Assembly: GCF_026914185.1 (NCBI RefSeq)
Contig: NC_070562.1
Span: 2,976,001 to 3,040,000, forward strand
Reading direction: 5' to 3'
Source: Puccinia triticina
Lineage: Eukaryota > Basidiomycota > Pucciniomycetes > Pucciniales > Pucciniaceae
DNA length: 64,000 bases
Positions 54,293 to 64,000 of the stretch are shown piece by piece (the stretch's first letter is position 1; each line of letters begins with the position of its first letter). The notes beneath the pieces are model-generated. The model had not been told where the DNA came from. It ran no database searches and worked only from the letters and a program-made list of their open reading frames with translations. A program made the position numbers and the translations under genes.

Positions 54293-56689
54293 TCTTGATT
54301 TTACAGTCTCTACAGTATCCAAAGGGTCTAAGTCACAAACAATCTATGAAAACAGCTAGGCATCCGGCTATACCATTCAACAGTGTACCACTGAAGAAAA
54401 GGCAATGAGAGATATTCAATAAAGATGCAGAGAAATATTTATGGTACTTCTCTGGGTACCATCAAGATGACTGGGAGCCACTTCTAGCCACTGAAGAATT
54501 TTAGTACAATAAAAATGAGAATGTGTCCAGGGGAATGTCCCCCTTTGACAAATTATGGATGTTATTTGACTCATTGGGCAGTTAAATTTTCAGACCATTG
54601 CTTAACATTGGTCTAAGAGCGTCTTAATAGGCTTTCAGAGTCTCAGGAGGAGTTGGTAGTGTGACTGGAAAAAGCACAGGAATTGATTAAGGAGCAGATT
54701 GATGAATTATTGCAGAAGACTTTGGATTTTGAATTCAGGGAATTGGTTTGGCTCAAAATAGAAACAATTTTGATGACCAGACCAATTCTTGAATTGGATA
54801 ATTGGTTGCTAGGGTATTTTCTTGTTTCTGCTAAAATGTCTCCTTCAGTTTAAAAAAGATTTCACACAAATCTTCAGAGAATCCGCATCCGTGGCTAGAT
54901 TATCCTGGGCTAACTAGCTTGGATTATGATTGGAATAGGGTAATCCAATTGGCCATCCGCATAGGTGGGGATTAGCGGGTCAAAGGCTGTTGGAGGTTAT
55001 GTGTTTAGGTGCCTATATGTTATGTGTTTGGCACCTAAAAACATAAAGTTCATGCTAACAAGCATGATGAATATTCATTTTGGGATTAGTCCCAGGATCA
55101 GTGGGGTCTACATTTAGACCCCACTAGCTCCAAACAGAGCTCCGGGTCAAGTTGATCCCCGTTTGATCCAACCCTATGCGGGTGCAGGGTCAAACTAAGT
55201 GCCCTAATCCAGGCTAACTTAGCGCCCTGTGCGGATGGTCTCAAGTGTTGGTCCTTAGGATAGACACAATGGGGTTGATGTGCCCATGAATGAGCAGCCA
55301 AAAAAAATATTGTGGAAGGGGCGGAAGAGTGGGAGGTTGATAAAGTTCTTGACTGCCAGTGGAGGAGGAATAAAATTGTGGGAACCAGAATAAAACTTTG
55401 AAAAATGCCAGTATCTAATTGTGGGACTCAAAAAGAAATTTCTAAAGGTGGCATGACAACAAAAAAGTTTGAGGAGGTTTAAGGGTGGTTACTGGTAGGG
55501 CTTTTTAAAGATTTCCAGGGAGATGAAGCAGATCTGGGGGCTTGGGTGTTAGAGCATCTAAAATAAGAGATTTCAAGGAAATAATAGTATAATTACTTCA
55601 GTATGTGAGGTCAATCTGACAATTTCAGAGACAGATATAAAAAGAAAACACTATGTACCTAAGAGTGGAACTTGGGCCAACTCTGGTTTAGATAAGAAAT
55701 AGAGAAGAGAAGAAAGAAAACTGAAGAGCAGCTGTAGCTGTCTAGTTGTGATATGGACAAGATTTTCTGGAAAAGATAACTGAAACTGGGTTCAGTACCT
55801 CTAGGATTTCCCAGTTGGGAATCTAGAGTTTTCTTTCTTACTTGAGATTGTTTGGCCATGTGCTTAACACTGGCCAATATGACTGGCAAGATTCCTGGAT
55901 CTGGTTTTGTCTGTTTAAACAAAAGAATTAGCTTCAGCTTCCGGTGTCTCTGATGTGCTCTGCAGCAACAAAATTATGTGGGGTTGGTAATCCTATTGCT
56001 GAGGCTGGGACATCTTTTGTCTAGTTCAGCTTCAGTCGTGAGTGTGCTGCAATGAATCAAAGATTCTTGTCAGATTTAGCACAAACTAGCTGTGACAATC
56101 CAGCATAACCTACATACATTTTTAATGGCTGGTTTTGCTTGTATTGCTGTGGTGCTTCATCAATTGCTGATGTGGCTGTGGGGAGTAGTGGAGTTCAACA
56201 TTACATAGCTTAATCCAACTGCCTGGGAGTTGCATGCATATGCATAGACCTGAGTTAGGGGATAACTAAACTTTTGTCCTTGAAGGTTTTGGGTTGTTTC
56301 CTTTGTGCTTCTCCCACGCGGGGCTTGCACCTGAGTCTTGACATAAAATGGTCCACCTGATCTGACATGAAGTTGAATTGAGAGATGAAAGGTTTTTTTG
56401 TCTTTAGTGGAGCTGCAACACAGTGTGTGTGTGAACCAATGATGCCCTTGGCTTCTACTTTTGGCAGCTTTGGCTGTGATTGATTGAAATCTGCTGACAT
56501 TCACAGTACACTGGAACAGTGTGTCAGATCATTGATACCTTGGGGAATCTTTTTGCATCCACTAACACTGCAACAGCCAGACCATTGGAGAGGGATAGTG
56601 GGATGAGCTGCAGACAAACAGCATAGTCTGTACATAGGACATGTCATTTTTCAAATGAATTTCACAGATTTTCTCCATAAGGGGAGGCA

Positions 56690-57440
56690 GGGGGGAGGGG
56701 GGGGGGATCATCACACTTGTTGATGTTCCTGTGACATCCCTCTAGGACTCTAGTAGCCCTCAATTTCTCACTGATGTCATTGGCTTGCTCGGTCCTCTTT
56801 ATGACATCATACGACCCTCGGATCTCTCCGAAAGAATCTCCGCTCAAACCTCTCTCCCTTTTACTTTTTCCATATATAAGCTCAACCTTTCTTCAATCTC
56901 CCTCTCTTCCTTTGGGGAACCTGCAGATTACATCACATCTTATTCTGCTCCATAAAGCTTATCATTTTCTATATAAGCTGTTCCTCCATCTTTGACATCA
57001 TCATTGGTTGATAATCCTATTCCATATCATTGTGTCTCATTTCATTGCATTGATCCTCAAGAATTGTAGTCTCAAGACTTTCAGATTACTCTTGAATTTT
57101 TCCCTTCCTATTGACAAATCCGCCGATCCCAATCATCTTTGAACTCCTATCATACGACTAGTAGGTTCTTCATGACTGGCCACTCTTCTCGGACTTCCCC
57201 GCAAACATCATTGACATTTCTTTTCTTTTAGCTTGTTGTCCTGTCTCTTGTCCTGTGTCTCCTGTTCATTGCGTGTCTAGTTATACTGTCCTCTTTGCCT
57301 TTAGGTATATCTATTTTCTTTTATTGTTTTATTGCTTGTATTTCTTTAAAGACAGATTGCTCATCAGAAATACAACCTTTAGTTTGTTGATTAACAACAC
57401 TTTCACCACGTAGCTAGCAGAACCTGGCACCAGAGACCCA
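56690..57440 (+). promoter_or_regulatory. LTR-like promoter and leader
   Basis: A TATA-like CCATATATAAG (about 56,868-56,880) is followed by a long pyrimidine-rich leader and, near 57,425, by CTGGCACCAGAGACCC, which resembles a primer-binding site. No Gag or Pol follows. This could be the 5' LTR of a gutted element; boundaries are not defined. Confidence 0.3.
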
Positions 57441-58511
57441 GACCCACCTCCCCCAAAACAGACCCTAACAAAAATTCAAAGCTCTAAGACTAGTATGATT
57501 ATAACTTTGATACTAATACCCTATAATGGGGCTGAAACAAAAATCTACAGTTATAGTAAATAGCTCTATTCTTCCCTGTCAGGTCAGATGATTATCCAAT
57601 GTATAGATTTCTTTTACATTGCAAAAAAAACTGTTACATAATGGCCTTTTTGGCACATTGACTGTGAATTGAAGCTTGGGTTGAGTTAAACTTTGAGAAA
57701 GGTTGAAGTAACACCACAAGCTTTCTTAGAGTTTCTGCATTTCAACTGCTCCCAATTTAGAGATGGAAATTTGCACCCTTTGGCTGGTACCTGTCACCCT
57801 TTAGCAGGCATTTTTCTGCCCTTGCATGTGCCTACCAGTGGGTGCTGGGTGTTCAAATTTAGTATGGATCAAATTAGGTACTTACAAAGCCACTATGGGT
57901 ACCCGCAAGGGCAGCCAGGCTCTTGAAGGGTGACAGGTACCCAATGGCGCGTGCCAATTGTAAGAATACAGACCTAGGGGAGCAAAAATGTCCTTATAAA
58001 GTGAGGAGAGTGTTGCCTCAGCTGCGGAATCTGGTAAGCAAAGAAAACCTTTTTCTGCAGTCCACGGTGTGGTGATTTATATGGGCAGGTGTGGTAGAAT
58101 GTCCCCCTTGGAGGTAGCGCCGGCAGGAATGCACAGAGTGCATTCCGGTGACATAAGCACTGAGGATGATGTCAGAAAGCTTATGGAGCTTATGGAAAGT
58201 CGTGCGCAGACGGAATGCACGGATCAGGCAGATCACAGATTGGATATTTGGACTGGAGCAGAAATACAGGGCTGGACTGCGGCGGACTACACTTGTGGAC
58301 TGGTAGCAGTGGCGCGCCAGCAGGTGAGACAAGGCAGCCAAAGCAGGTGGAACTGGGGCATAGGCACCAGGAAAAAAAAGTAGTCACTTGATGGCAAGTG
58401 ACATGATGTAGCTTTTTTTTCAGCTCCAACACTGCTCCAAAGCTGCTCCTCCCCAACAGCACATCTAGGGCTCACATGACAGGTTTCAGGATCAAAGCAC
58501 TCAATGTGACA

Positions 58512-59290
58512 AAACCAGATGATGCTCAGCTTTGGCCCTGGCCCAGCTGATGCTAAGCTTTTACCCTTGCTCAGCTGATGCTCAGTTTTTGCCCTGACCC
58601 AGCTGATGCTCAAATTTGGCACCGGCCATCTGATGATCATCTTTGACCCTGGCCCAGCTGATGCTCAGCCTTGGAAGTGGCTCAGCTGATGCTCAGCTTT
58701 GGCCCTAGCCTAGCTGATTTTCAGCTCTGGTCCTGTCCAAGCTGATTCACATCTTTTTCCCTGGCCTGGATCAGCTGATACTCAGCAAGCTGAGCATCAG
58801 CTGGCCAGCTGGCCCAGGACTGGGTCAAAGCTGAGCATTGGCTGGGACAGAAATAGGAAAAGGCTGAGCAAGGACTGGTACAAAGCTGAGCATCAGCTGA
58901 GCAAGGACTGGTACAAAGCTGAGCATCAGCTGTACCAGGACTGGTGTAAAACTGAGCATCAGCTGTGCCAGGACTGGTGTAAAGCTGAGCATCAGCTGTG
59001 CCAGGACTGATGTAAAGCTGAGCATCAGCTGTGCCAGGACTGGTGTAAAGCTGAGCATCAGCTGTGCCAGGACTGGTGTAAAGCTGAGCATCAGCTGTGC
59101 CAGGACTGGTGTAAAGCTGAGCATCAGCTGTGCCAGGACTAGTACAAAGCTGAGCATCAGCTGGGCAAGGACTGGTATAAATGTTTTATTCCAATTCTGA
59201 GAGTAAGCTGCGTGAAAAAGCTGAGTATGAGCTGAGCAAAAAAGCTGAGTATGAGCTGGGTGACAAAGCTGAGTATCCGCTGGACAGAAC
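58512..59290. repeat. Head-to-head minisatellite with two unit lengths
   Basis: The left half (58,512-58,786) has about nine diverged 28-base units of GATGCTCAGCTTTGGCCCTG GCCCAGCT type. The right half (58,789-59,290) has the reverse-complement motif in a 33-base unit (AGCTGTGCCAGGACTGGTGT AAAGCTGAGCATC), about ten copies and nearly uniform. The junction CAGCTGATACTCAGC-AA-GCTGAGCATCAGCTG (58,772-58,803) is an almost perfect palindrome. A 206-codon minus-strand frame with VLAQLMLSFTP repeats is a by-product of the 33-base unit. Confidence 0.88.
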
Positions 59291-59819
59291 TGAGGATCAG
59301 TTGGGCTCATCAAAAACTGAACAGGACCTCCTTGGTAAATTTTGGAAGTTGAGGAGACAGTTGGGAGATTGGGGTAGATAGTGGATGGATATTGGATAGA
59401 TGTTGGGTAGCTGGCTGGAGCTGGTGTGATGTCACTTGTCATCAACTGACTATTTTATTTTCCTGGTGAGGCGTTGGTGAGAGACTGGCTGACGGGGGCT
59501 AGCCAGAGGGTGTTGGAGATGAGCAGAGTCTGGGACAATGACGTGTGGGAAATTGGGAGGAGCTGACAGACTAGTGCGGGAAAGTTTTAGATCTGCGGGA
59601 TTGGGTGGGAACAGAGATGCGTGTGGAGGGAAGGAAGGGGGTGGAGGTTCACGGCTTCTCTTTTCTTTTCTATCATCTTACGGACTACTCATTTCTGAAA
59701 AATTCAGGCTAAATAAAACATGAATTTCAGTAAAAACAATAGAATAAGACAAAGTACAAGTGAGAGAAGAAAATATTATCCAAGTTTATTAAAGCCTCTG
59801 AATTACAAAACAAAACTTC

Positions 59820-59930
59820 AAGGGTTTCCCCTACAAATCTCTAAAAATCACAAAAAAAATGCAGGGTTTCCCCTCTACAACTTCCAGCAAAAGACATGAA
59901 AGGTTTTCCCTCTACAAATGCCAAAATCAA
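59820..59930 (+). repeat. Degenerate repeat of GGGTTTCCCCTCTACAA
   Basis: Three copies of GGGTTTCCCCT/GGTTTTCCCTC plus CTACAAAT, spaced about 45 bases, separated by A-rich spacers. Confidence 0.55.
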
Positions 59931-60711
59931 CAAAAAAACACAATTTTACAACAACCTACAACCAGCCACCTAACATCAGCAAGCTGATGCACCGTGGCCC
60001 ACTGTCCATCCCTGTCTAGCAGGGTTAAAAAATGGCGAGAGGATGACCCCCAGCGTGCCGCATTTAAGGCATTATGCAAAGGGGGGCCAACACGTTTAAC
60101 CCCTCAAACTGCACAAGTGCAACAGCGGAGGGGGTGAGGACAAACCGCACACTGGAAGTACAGTGGCAGAGGACGCCTGGGGGATTATCCAAACACAAGA
60201 GACAACAAAGCCTCCGCCACGCCGCCGCTGTACATATTTTTGACTCGCAAGGCATTAGCTACATCTCAGATCTTCTGGCCATCCTGGTCAACACATCTGA
60301 TGTGCGCTTGAAATTGACCGTAGAATTTGACCTGTCGGGGGCATCGTGGCACGACCGCCATGTTTCTTTGACACCACCGCCTCACCAAGCCATCTCCTTC
60401 CAACAACAAGCCAACTGACCCGCCCAAGAATGCTGATCTGCTCTGTCACAACTTCCAGCCCAGCAGGACCCCCCGGCCTGACTTCCTCCCGTATCAAGGA
60501 TGGCCCCGACTTCGACTTTATTGCTTTGGCTTCCCCTTTCCATGGGACGTACGCCGCCAATGTTGTTTGTCCACTCCTTGAAGTTGCTGGCGGCTGCTTA
60601 CCCGCAATCTGGCAAATGATGGTTGTAAGTCGAGTTATTCGACAATCCCGAGGTGACTTGAAACCACGGGTGATGACGTCTGACTGCTCCACACAGAATT
60701 CCCGATTTCAG
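59931..60711. other. Region upstream of the LRR gene, unclear coding content
   Basis: A protein-like stretch on the plus strand (about 60,430-60,626, SSRIKDGPDFDFIALASPFHGTYAANVVC) ends in a good donor (GTAAGTCG), and an acceptor (GATTTCAG) ends at 60,711. It could be an upstream exon of the LRR gene or of another broken gene. I cannot choose. Confidence 0.3.
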
Positions 60712-62042
60712 AAAGCTCTCAATGCCCGCGCTCCAAACAGTGGCGCGAGGGCTCTCGTACCGACGACTACTCGCCCTCTCTCGCCGGCGAAAAGGACAGA
60801 GGAGTGCGCAAACAAATTCTCAGAGATCCCGAGAGCCTGCTCCTTGCTTTGCCCTCAATAACTTCCTCTTCAACATCATTAATGCCATCAACTTCGAAGA
60901 GCCTGGCGGTCGAGGTGGACGATACGATGATCAGAGATACCCAAGAAGAAGAAGGTGATCCAGAAGAAAACAACGGTCGGTTTCGGACGGAGACGACGCA
61001 ACCGGACCCCTTTGCCGCTCCGTTCTCCACCCCACCTCGTCGAGGCGGGATCTTCTTTTCTCCCCCGAGGAGCTTGGACACGCTCACCGCCAAGCGAACC
61101 CAATCCGAAGACCTGACTCACACCATTCATCGTGTTTGACCGAAGGACGAGACTGAGACCATGCTGAGCGCGGACAGCCACCTTCGCTTCTCGTCCGCCT
61201 TCTCGCGGGCGGTCAACCGCGGCGATATGTGTCTTGATCTCGAGTCAGTGTCTCCTTGCTTCTTCTTTTGCACGTCTCTATTTTCCATCCGGCGTTATAC
61301 TAGCTGACCTTGAGCGCGTTTGCCCAGCTTGGCTGGATCTGCTATTTCCAAGGCCTGCAGAATCTCAGTCTCCGCTCGAACCAGTTCACCAAACTGTCGT
61401 CCGAGATTGGCAATCTGCGGAGCTTGAGGGTCCTCAAGCTGGCGTACAACCGGCTCGAGTTCCTGCCCACCTCAATCCTCCAACTCGTTGATTGCAAGCT
61501 GTTCCTGAACGGAAATCCCTGGCTCAAGCCCCCCTCTTGTCGCCACCTCTTTTGTCCCAAACATGATGATGACGGCGGACGACCGCCAGTTCCAATGGTT
61601 CTCGCAGTCCCGGGGCGTCTTTTACCTCTCCCCGCCCGCCAGGACGCTTGTCCCAGTCGACGATAAGTTGCCGTCACCGCTGCCCAGCTTGCTCAAAACC
61701 TGTATCCGGAAGATGTGCATAACCAAGGATCTCGAGGGCGAAGAGGAGAGCCTGATTGGGGATGACGACGGCCTCCAACACGCCCACTTCTCCAGGTCGT
61801 CTTCACCCACTCATGACTCCCACACCCCTCGCCATCAGGCTCCGGATCCGGCAGCGCTCCTGCCCGTCCAGCTCCAGAAGATCCTCGCAGACCCGGGCGC
61901 ATACTTCTATCGCTGCGACTTGTGCATCTCCAGACTGGCCTTGAAGCCCGGAGCGCTTCCCCAGACCCGGCCCCATCCAAGACACGCCTTCCAGTTCAGA
62001 GCCATCGACCAACACGCCGGCCTTGTGCCCCTCAATGAGTGA
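60712..62042 (+). pseudogene. Leucine-rich-repeat protein gene, decayed
   Basis: The N-terminal part is acidic and disordered (VEVDDTMIRDTQEEEGDPEENNG) and runs to SEDLTHTIHRV, where TGA (61,137-61,139) interrupts the frame. It continues with MLSADSHLRFSSAFSRAVNRGDMCLDLES, an intron of about 70 bases, then LRRs: LQNLSLRSNQFTKLSSEIGN, LRSLRVLKLAYNRLEFLPTS, ILQLVDCKLFLNGNPWLKPP. Just after the C run near 61,520 the sequence changes frame and goes on (LVATSFVPNM ... LPSLLKTCIRKMCI ... YFYRCDLCISRLALKPGAL) to a TGA at 62,040-62,042, after which the frame stays readable for about 18 codons. The Cys pair CDLC may bind zinc. One frameshift and up to two nonsense changes suggest a pseudogene; an overlooked intron could explain the frameshift. 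Confidence 0.6.
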
Positions 62043-62099
62043 ATCGTCTTGAACCGTGCTGCTACTGTACCGGTGCGCGTACAGGACTCAGGAAAAATG

Positions 62100-62444
62100 C
62101 CTAGGAAATCGAGTTGATTTCTGGATGACTGAGGAAAAGGGAAAAAAGGGGACAAAGTCCTACAAGAGGGGCTGCTTTTATAAAGGAGCCACGAAAACAA
62201 ACAAGCACGTCATAAGAGTGTACAACTATGCACTAAAGAAACGTGCTACATGACTAAGAATGAAAGAAACCTCTTCGACTGAGAAGAGCAAGAACAACTG
62301 AATAGCTCGGCACGCTAAACCCGGGCTTAGTCCCAGCCGGGATGAATAGGCTATTGAGTACCCTGTATAGTACAGGGCTCAACAGCCGCTCCTCATCCTA
62401 GCGTGACATCTGAAATAGGGCTACTATGTAGCCCGGCTACAACA
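62100..62444 (-). repeat. 3' LTR of the right-hand gypsy element
   Basis: On the minus strand a purine run AGAGGGGGGGA is followed by TGTTGTAGCCGGGC (from 62,444 leftward), i.e. polypurine tract then LTR start. A TATA-like TTTATAAAAG lies at 62,175-62,184. Hairpins GGGCTAC-TAT-GTAGCCC (62,418-62,434) and CCCTGTA/TACAGGG (62,361-62,377) sit near its start. The far end is not visible because the partner LTR is outside the window; the given start is approximate, and the LTR may reach the LRR gene at about 62,040. Confidence 0.65.
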
Positions 62445-62453
62445 TCCCCCCCT

Positions 62454-63995
62454 CTAGACAGGGGCCGTCCCAGACCCTGCCGGGGGTGGACCTAAGCGAA
62501 GCTTGAGTCGCCTGCCCAGTGCTGCTGCCGGCCCGGAGGCCGGTGACTGACTTGATCCTCCGTCAGCAGGTCCGCCTGCTACGGAAGTACTTGGCTTGGC
62601 CTTGGCTATAGCCTTGGCCTTCTTTAGCAATTCTTTTGCTACTCGAGCGTCGGCCCGCTTCTCCCGCTGAACTAACGCGGGAGGAGGTGCCCACATATCA
62701 TTAATTATTAAAGATCTCAGGGCTACCGGCTTGAGACTGTTCCCATTAACCGGCCTAGGGTACTCCACACCCTCATGACCAACAATAATGTAGACATTAT
62801 TGTTGAGGACCTTATCTATTGAGAAAGGCCCGAACCAACGGGGAGAGCCTTTCGTATGTTTTTCGTTGTGCAGTTTCACGTACTGCCCCACTACTATACC
62901 TTCTAAATCCCGCGCAAACACAGTCTTCCCATCAAAGGAATCCTTGTTCTTCTGCGCTCGCACCGCGGTATTGCCCGTCGCGGTCAACCGGGTCTTATTC
63001 AGCTCGGCTATCCAAGACAGAAGCTCTTCTTGGCCCGGAAGAACCGGGTCTGCTGCAATCATCCTTGGACGATCCTTAGGCAAGCGGGGTTTGACGCCGT
63101 AGAGTAACTCAAACGGCGAGAACCCACTGCTATCACTAACATGGATCCTAGCCGAGAACAAAGCCGCCGGCAAACACATTTCCCATCTGGAGGGATCGCC
63201 GGTGGTGTTCATCCTGAAAAGAGCGGCTTCTAAAATCCCGTTGAAGCGCTCGCTCTTGCCGTTTGTCTGCGGGTGATACCCGGACGTGCGGACTTGCTTC
63301 ATTCCTGCTGCTGCCAGGAACTTAGTGAATCCCGCTGACAGATAGTTCGAACCTCTGTCCGTGAGGAATTCCTTAGGCGCCCCATATGGCGTCACTACAT
63401 GATCAAAGATGGCTTGTGCCAACTCGGCTGCCAATGCTTCCTTCAATGGAACAGCCACCGGCCAAGAGGTACAGTGGTCTATCGCTGTGATTATCCACTT
63501 GCACCCGCTTGGCTTGCTCTCTGGCATCTGGATAAGATCGGAGGACCACCTCTCGAAGGGGCCCACCGCTGGCAGGGGTCGCTGTAACCCTGTTTCTTGC
63601 TTTGAATGCGGCCTTTCTTGTGTCTGACAAGAAGCACAGGTACGTACATAACTCTGTACATCATCGTACCTCTTAGGCCACCACCCCCGTCCCCGCAGGA
63701 TCTGCAGAGTGCAGTCCCGGCCTCTATGGCCAAGTTCATCGTGAACCGCACGGAGAAGATCGAATCTATACGCAAACGCTACAAACGGCGACCGCTCCTT
63801 CAACCCACGACGACCGAGATAAATCAGGGTTTCGTCGACCGGATCGTACTCAAAAAGCTCAAGGTTTTCTTTTGCCCGAGTGACTAGATGGTTGGGAATT
63901 CCAACAGGTAAGTCTCTTCCCTCTATCAAATAGGGAATAATCAACGGCCAATCAGTCTCATGGAGCTGATCGGTTACCTCTGCTAAAAGGGCCAA
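62454..63995 (-). CDS. Gypsy integrase, C-terminal part of pol, cut by window edge
   Basis: The frame is open to the right edge, so the RT part lies outside. The HHCC finger is VHDELGHRGRDCTLQILRGR ... YVRTCASCQTQ. The core has Asp in RWSSDLIQMPES, Asp in FLTDRGSNYLSAGF and Glu in TNGKSERFNGILE. After the core come KLHNEKHTKGSPRWFGPFSIDKVLNNNVYIIV, the GPF-type C-terminal module of gypsy integrases, and an Ala/Lys-rich tail ending SGTAPV. No stop or frameshift interrupts the 513 residues seen, so this copy looks much younger than the one at 409-9429, and its proteins differ clearly. The stop is 10 bases from the LTR edge region at 62,444. Confidence 0.9.
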   Translation of the reverse strand: MALLAEVTDQLHETDWPLIIPYLIEGRDLPVGIPNHLVTRAKENLELFEYDPVDETLIYLGRRGLKERSPFVAFAYRFDLLRAVHDELGHRGRDCTLQILRGRGWWPKRYDDVQSYVRTCASCQTQERPHSKQETGLQRPLPAVGPFERWSSDLIQMPESKPSGCKWIITAIDHCTSWPVAVPLKEALAAELAQAIFDHVVTPYGAPKEFLTDRGSNYLSAGFTKFLAAAGMKQVRTSGYHPQTNGKSERFNGILEAALFRMNTTGDPSRWEMCLPAALFSARIHVSDSSGFSPFELLYGVKPRLPKDRPRMIAADPVLPGQEELLSWIAELNKTRLTATGNTAVRAQKNKDSFDGKTVFARDLEGIVVGQYVKLHNEKHTKGSPRWFGPFSIDKVLNNNVYIIVGHEGVEYPRPVNGNSLKPVALRSLIINDMWAPPPALVQREKRADARVAKELLKKAKAIAKAKPSTSVAGGPADGGSSQSPASGPAAALGRRLKLRLGPPPAGSGTAPV

Positions 63996-64000
63996 ATCAC

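Larger units (their letters stand above)
52335..58511. other. Gene-poor stretch, repeats and transposon relics
   Basis: No gene is supported in more than 6 kb. It contains a minisatellite (53,429-53,587), a tRNA-like sequence (54,207-54,292), a possible MITE at about 54,950-55,235 (CCATCCGCATAG left, CCATCCGCACAG right as reverse complement, both near GGGTCAAA), an LTR-like leader (56,690-57,440) and several AT-rich segments. Open frames of 60-115 codons show no domain. Confidence 0.4.

Noticed and set aside
58825..59445. 206-codon ORF with VLAQLMLSFTP repeats
   Set aside because: It is the translation of a 33-base minisatellite whose length is a multiple of three; no start context or flanking gene structure.
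1..64000. CRISPR arrays, operons, ribosome binding sites, rRNA genes
   Set aside because: Nothing of the kind seen; gene structure is eukaryotic and the tandem repeats have no spacer pattern of CRISPR type.

Overview
The window looks like nuclear DNA of a basidiomycete, most likely a rust fungus (Pucciniales, Puccinia-like). Host genes are split by short introns of about 55-105 bases with GT..AG ends. They include an auxilin/Swa2-type J protein, the longin SNARE Ykt6 and a three-RRM Nam8/Ngr1-type protein. Between them lie dense transposons of kinds common in rusts: Ty3/gypsy, KDZ with a CxC cluster, and CACTA/CMC with a fungal tnp2-like transposase. The species cannot be fixed from sequence alone.

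Layout. 1-12.2 kb is a nest of retroelements. A minus-strand gypsy element (409-9429, two LTRs of about 0.9 kb) sits inside the 5' part of a second, plus-strand gypsy element whose gag and protease follow at 9.7-11.9 kb. A 355-base LTR element with no coding capacity (TRIM, 1067-1421) has inserted in the left LTR of the first. Its LTRs contain a tRNA-like sequence, and the right LTR of the host element preserves the empty site. 14.6-15.3 kb is a large hairpin repeat. 15.5-19.0 kb is an eight-exon KDZ transposase gene with five in-frame stops. 19.5-20.2 kb is a MITE-like element. 20,257-29,515 is a 9.3-kb DNA transposon bounded by matching terminal inverted repeats. It carries an apparently open CMC/CACTA-type transposase flanked by two unrelated accessory genes, both damaged.

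29.5-52.3 kb is the gene-bearing part: an RRM protein (32.2-35.4), an unknown protein (40.5-41.8), a Ser/His-rich unknown (42.4-44.9), the Swa2/auxilin homologue (45.1-48.1) and YKT6 (51.3-52.3). Long gene-poor stretches hold MITEs, palindromes and foldback repeats. 52.3-60.7 kb has no gene I can support; it holds minisatellites, a type II tRNA-like sequence and an LTR-like leader. A decayed LRR gene (60.7-62.0 kb) is followed by the 3' LTR and integrase of another minus-strand gypsy element that runs off the right edge.

Three themes recur. First, tRNA sequence has been used by retroelements in three ways: a tRNA-like body in the TRIM LTRs, a half-tRNA-Met primer site in the same TRIM, and an intronless CCA-ended tRNA-Tyr copy at the gypsy primer site. 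Second, almost all premature stops are TGA, and most differences I compared between paired LTRs are transitions at CpG, so decay by cytosine deamination is likely. Third, the gypsy element has a near-textbook -1 frameshift signal (U UUU UUA, 7-nt spacer, stable stem) between protease and the next frame.
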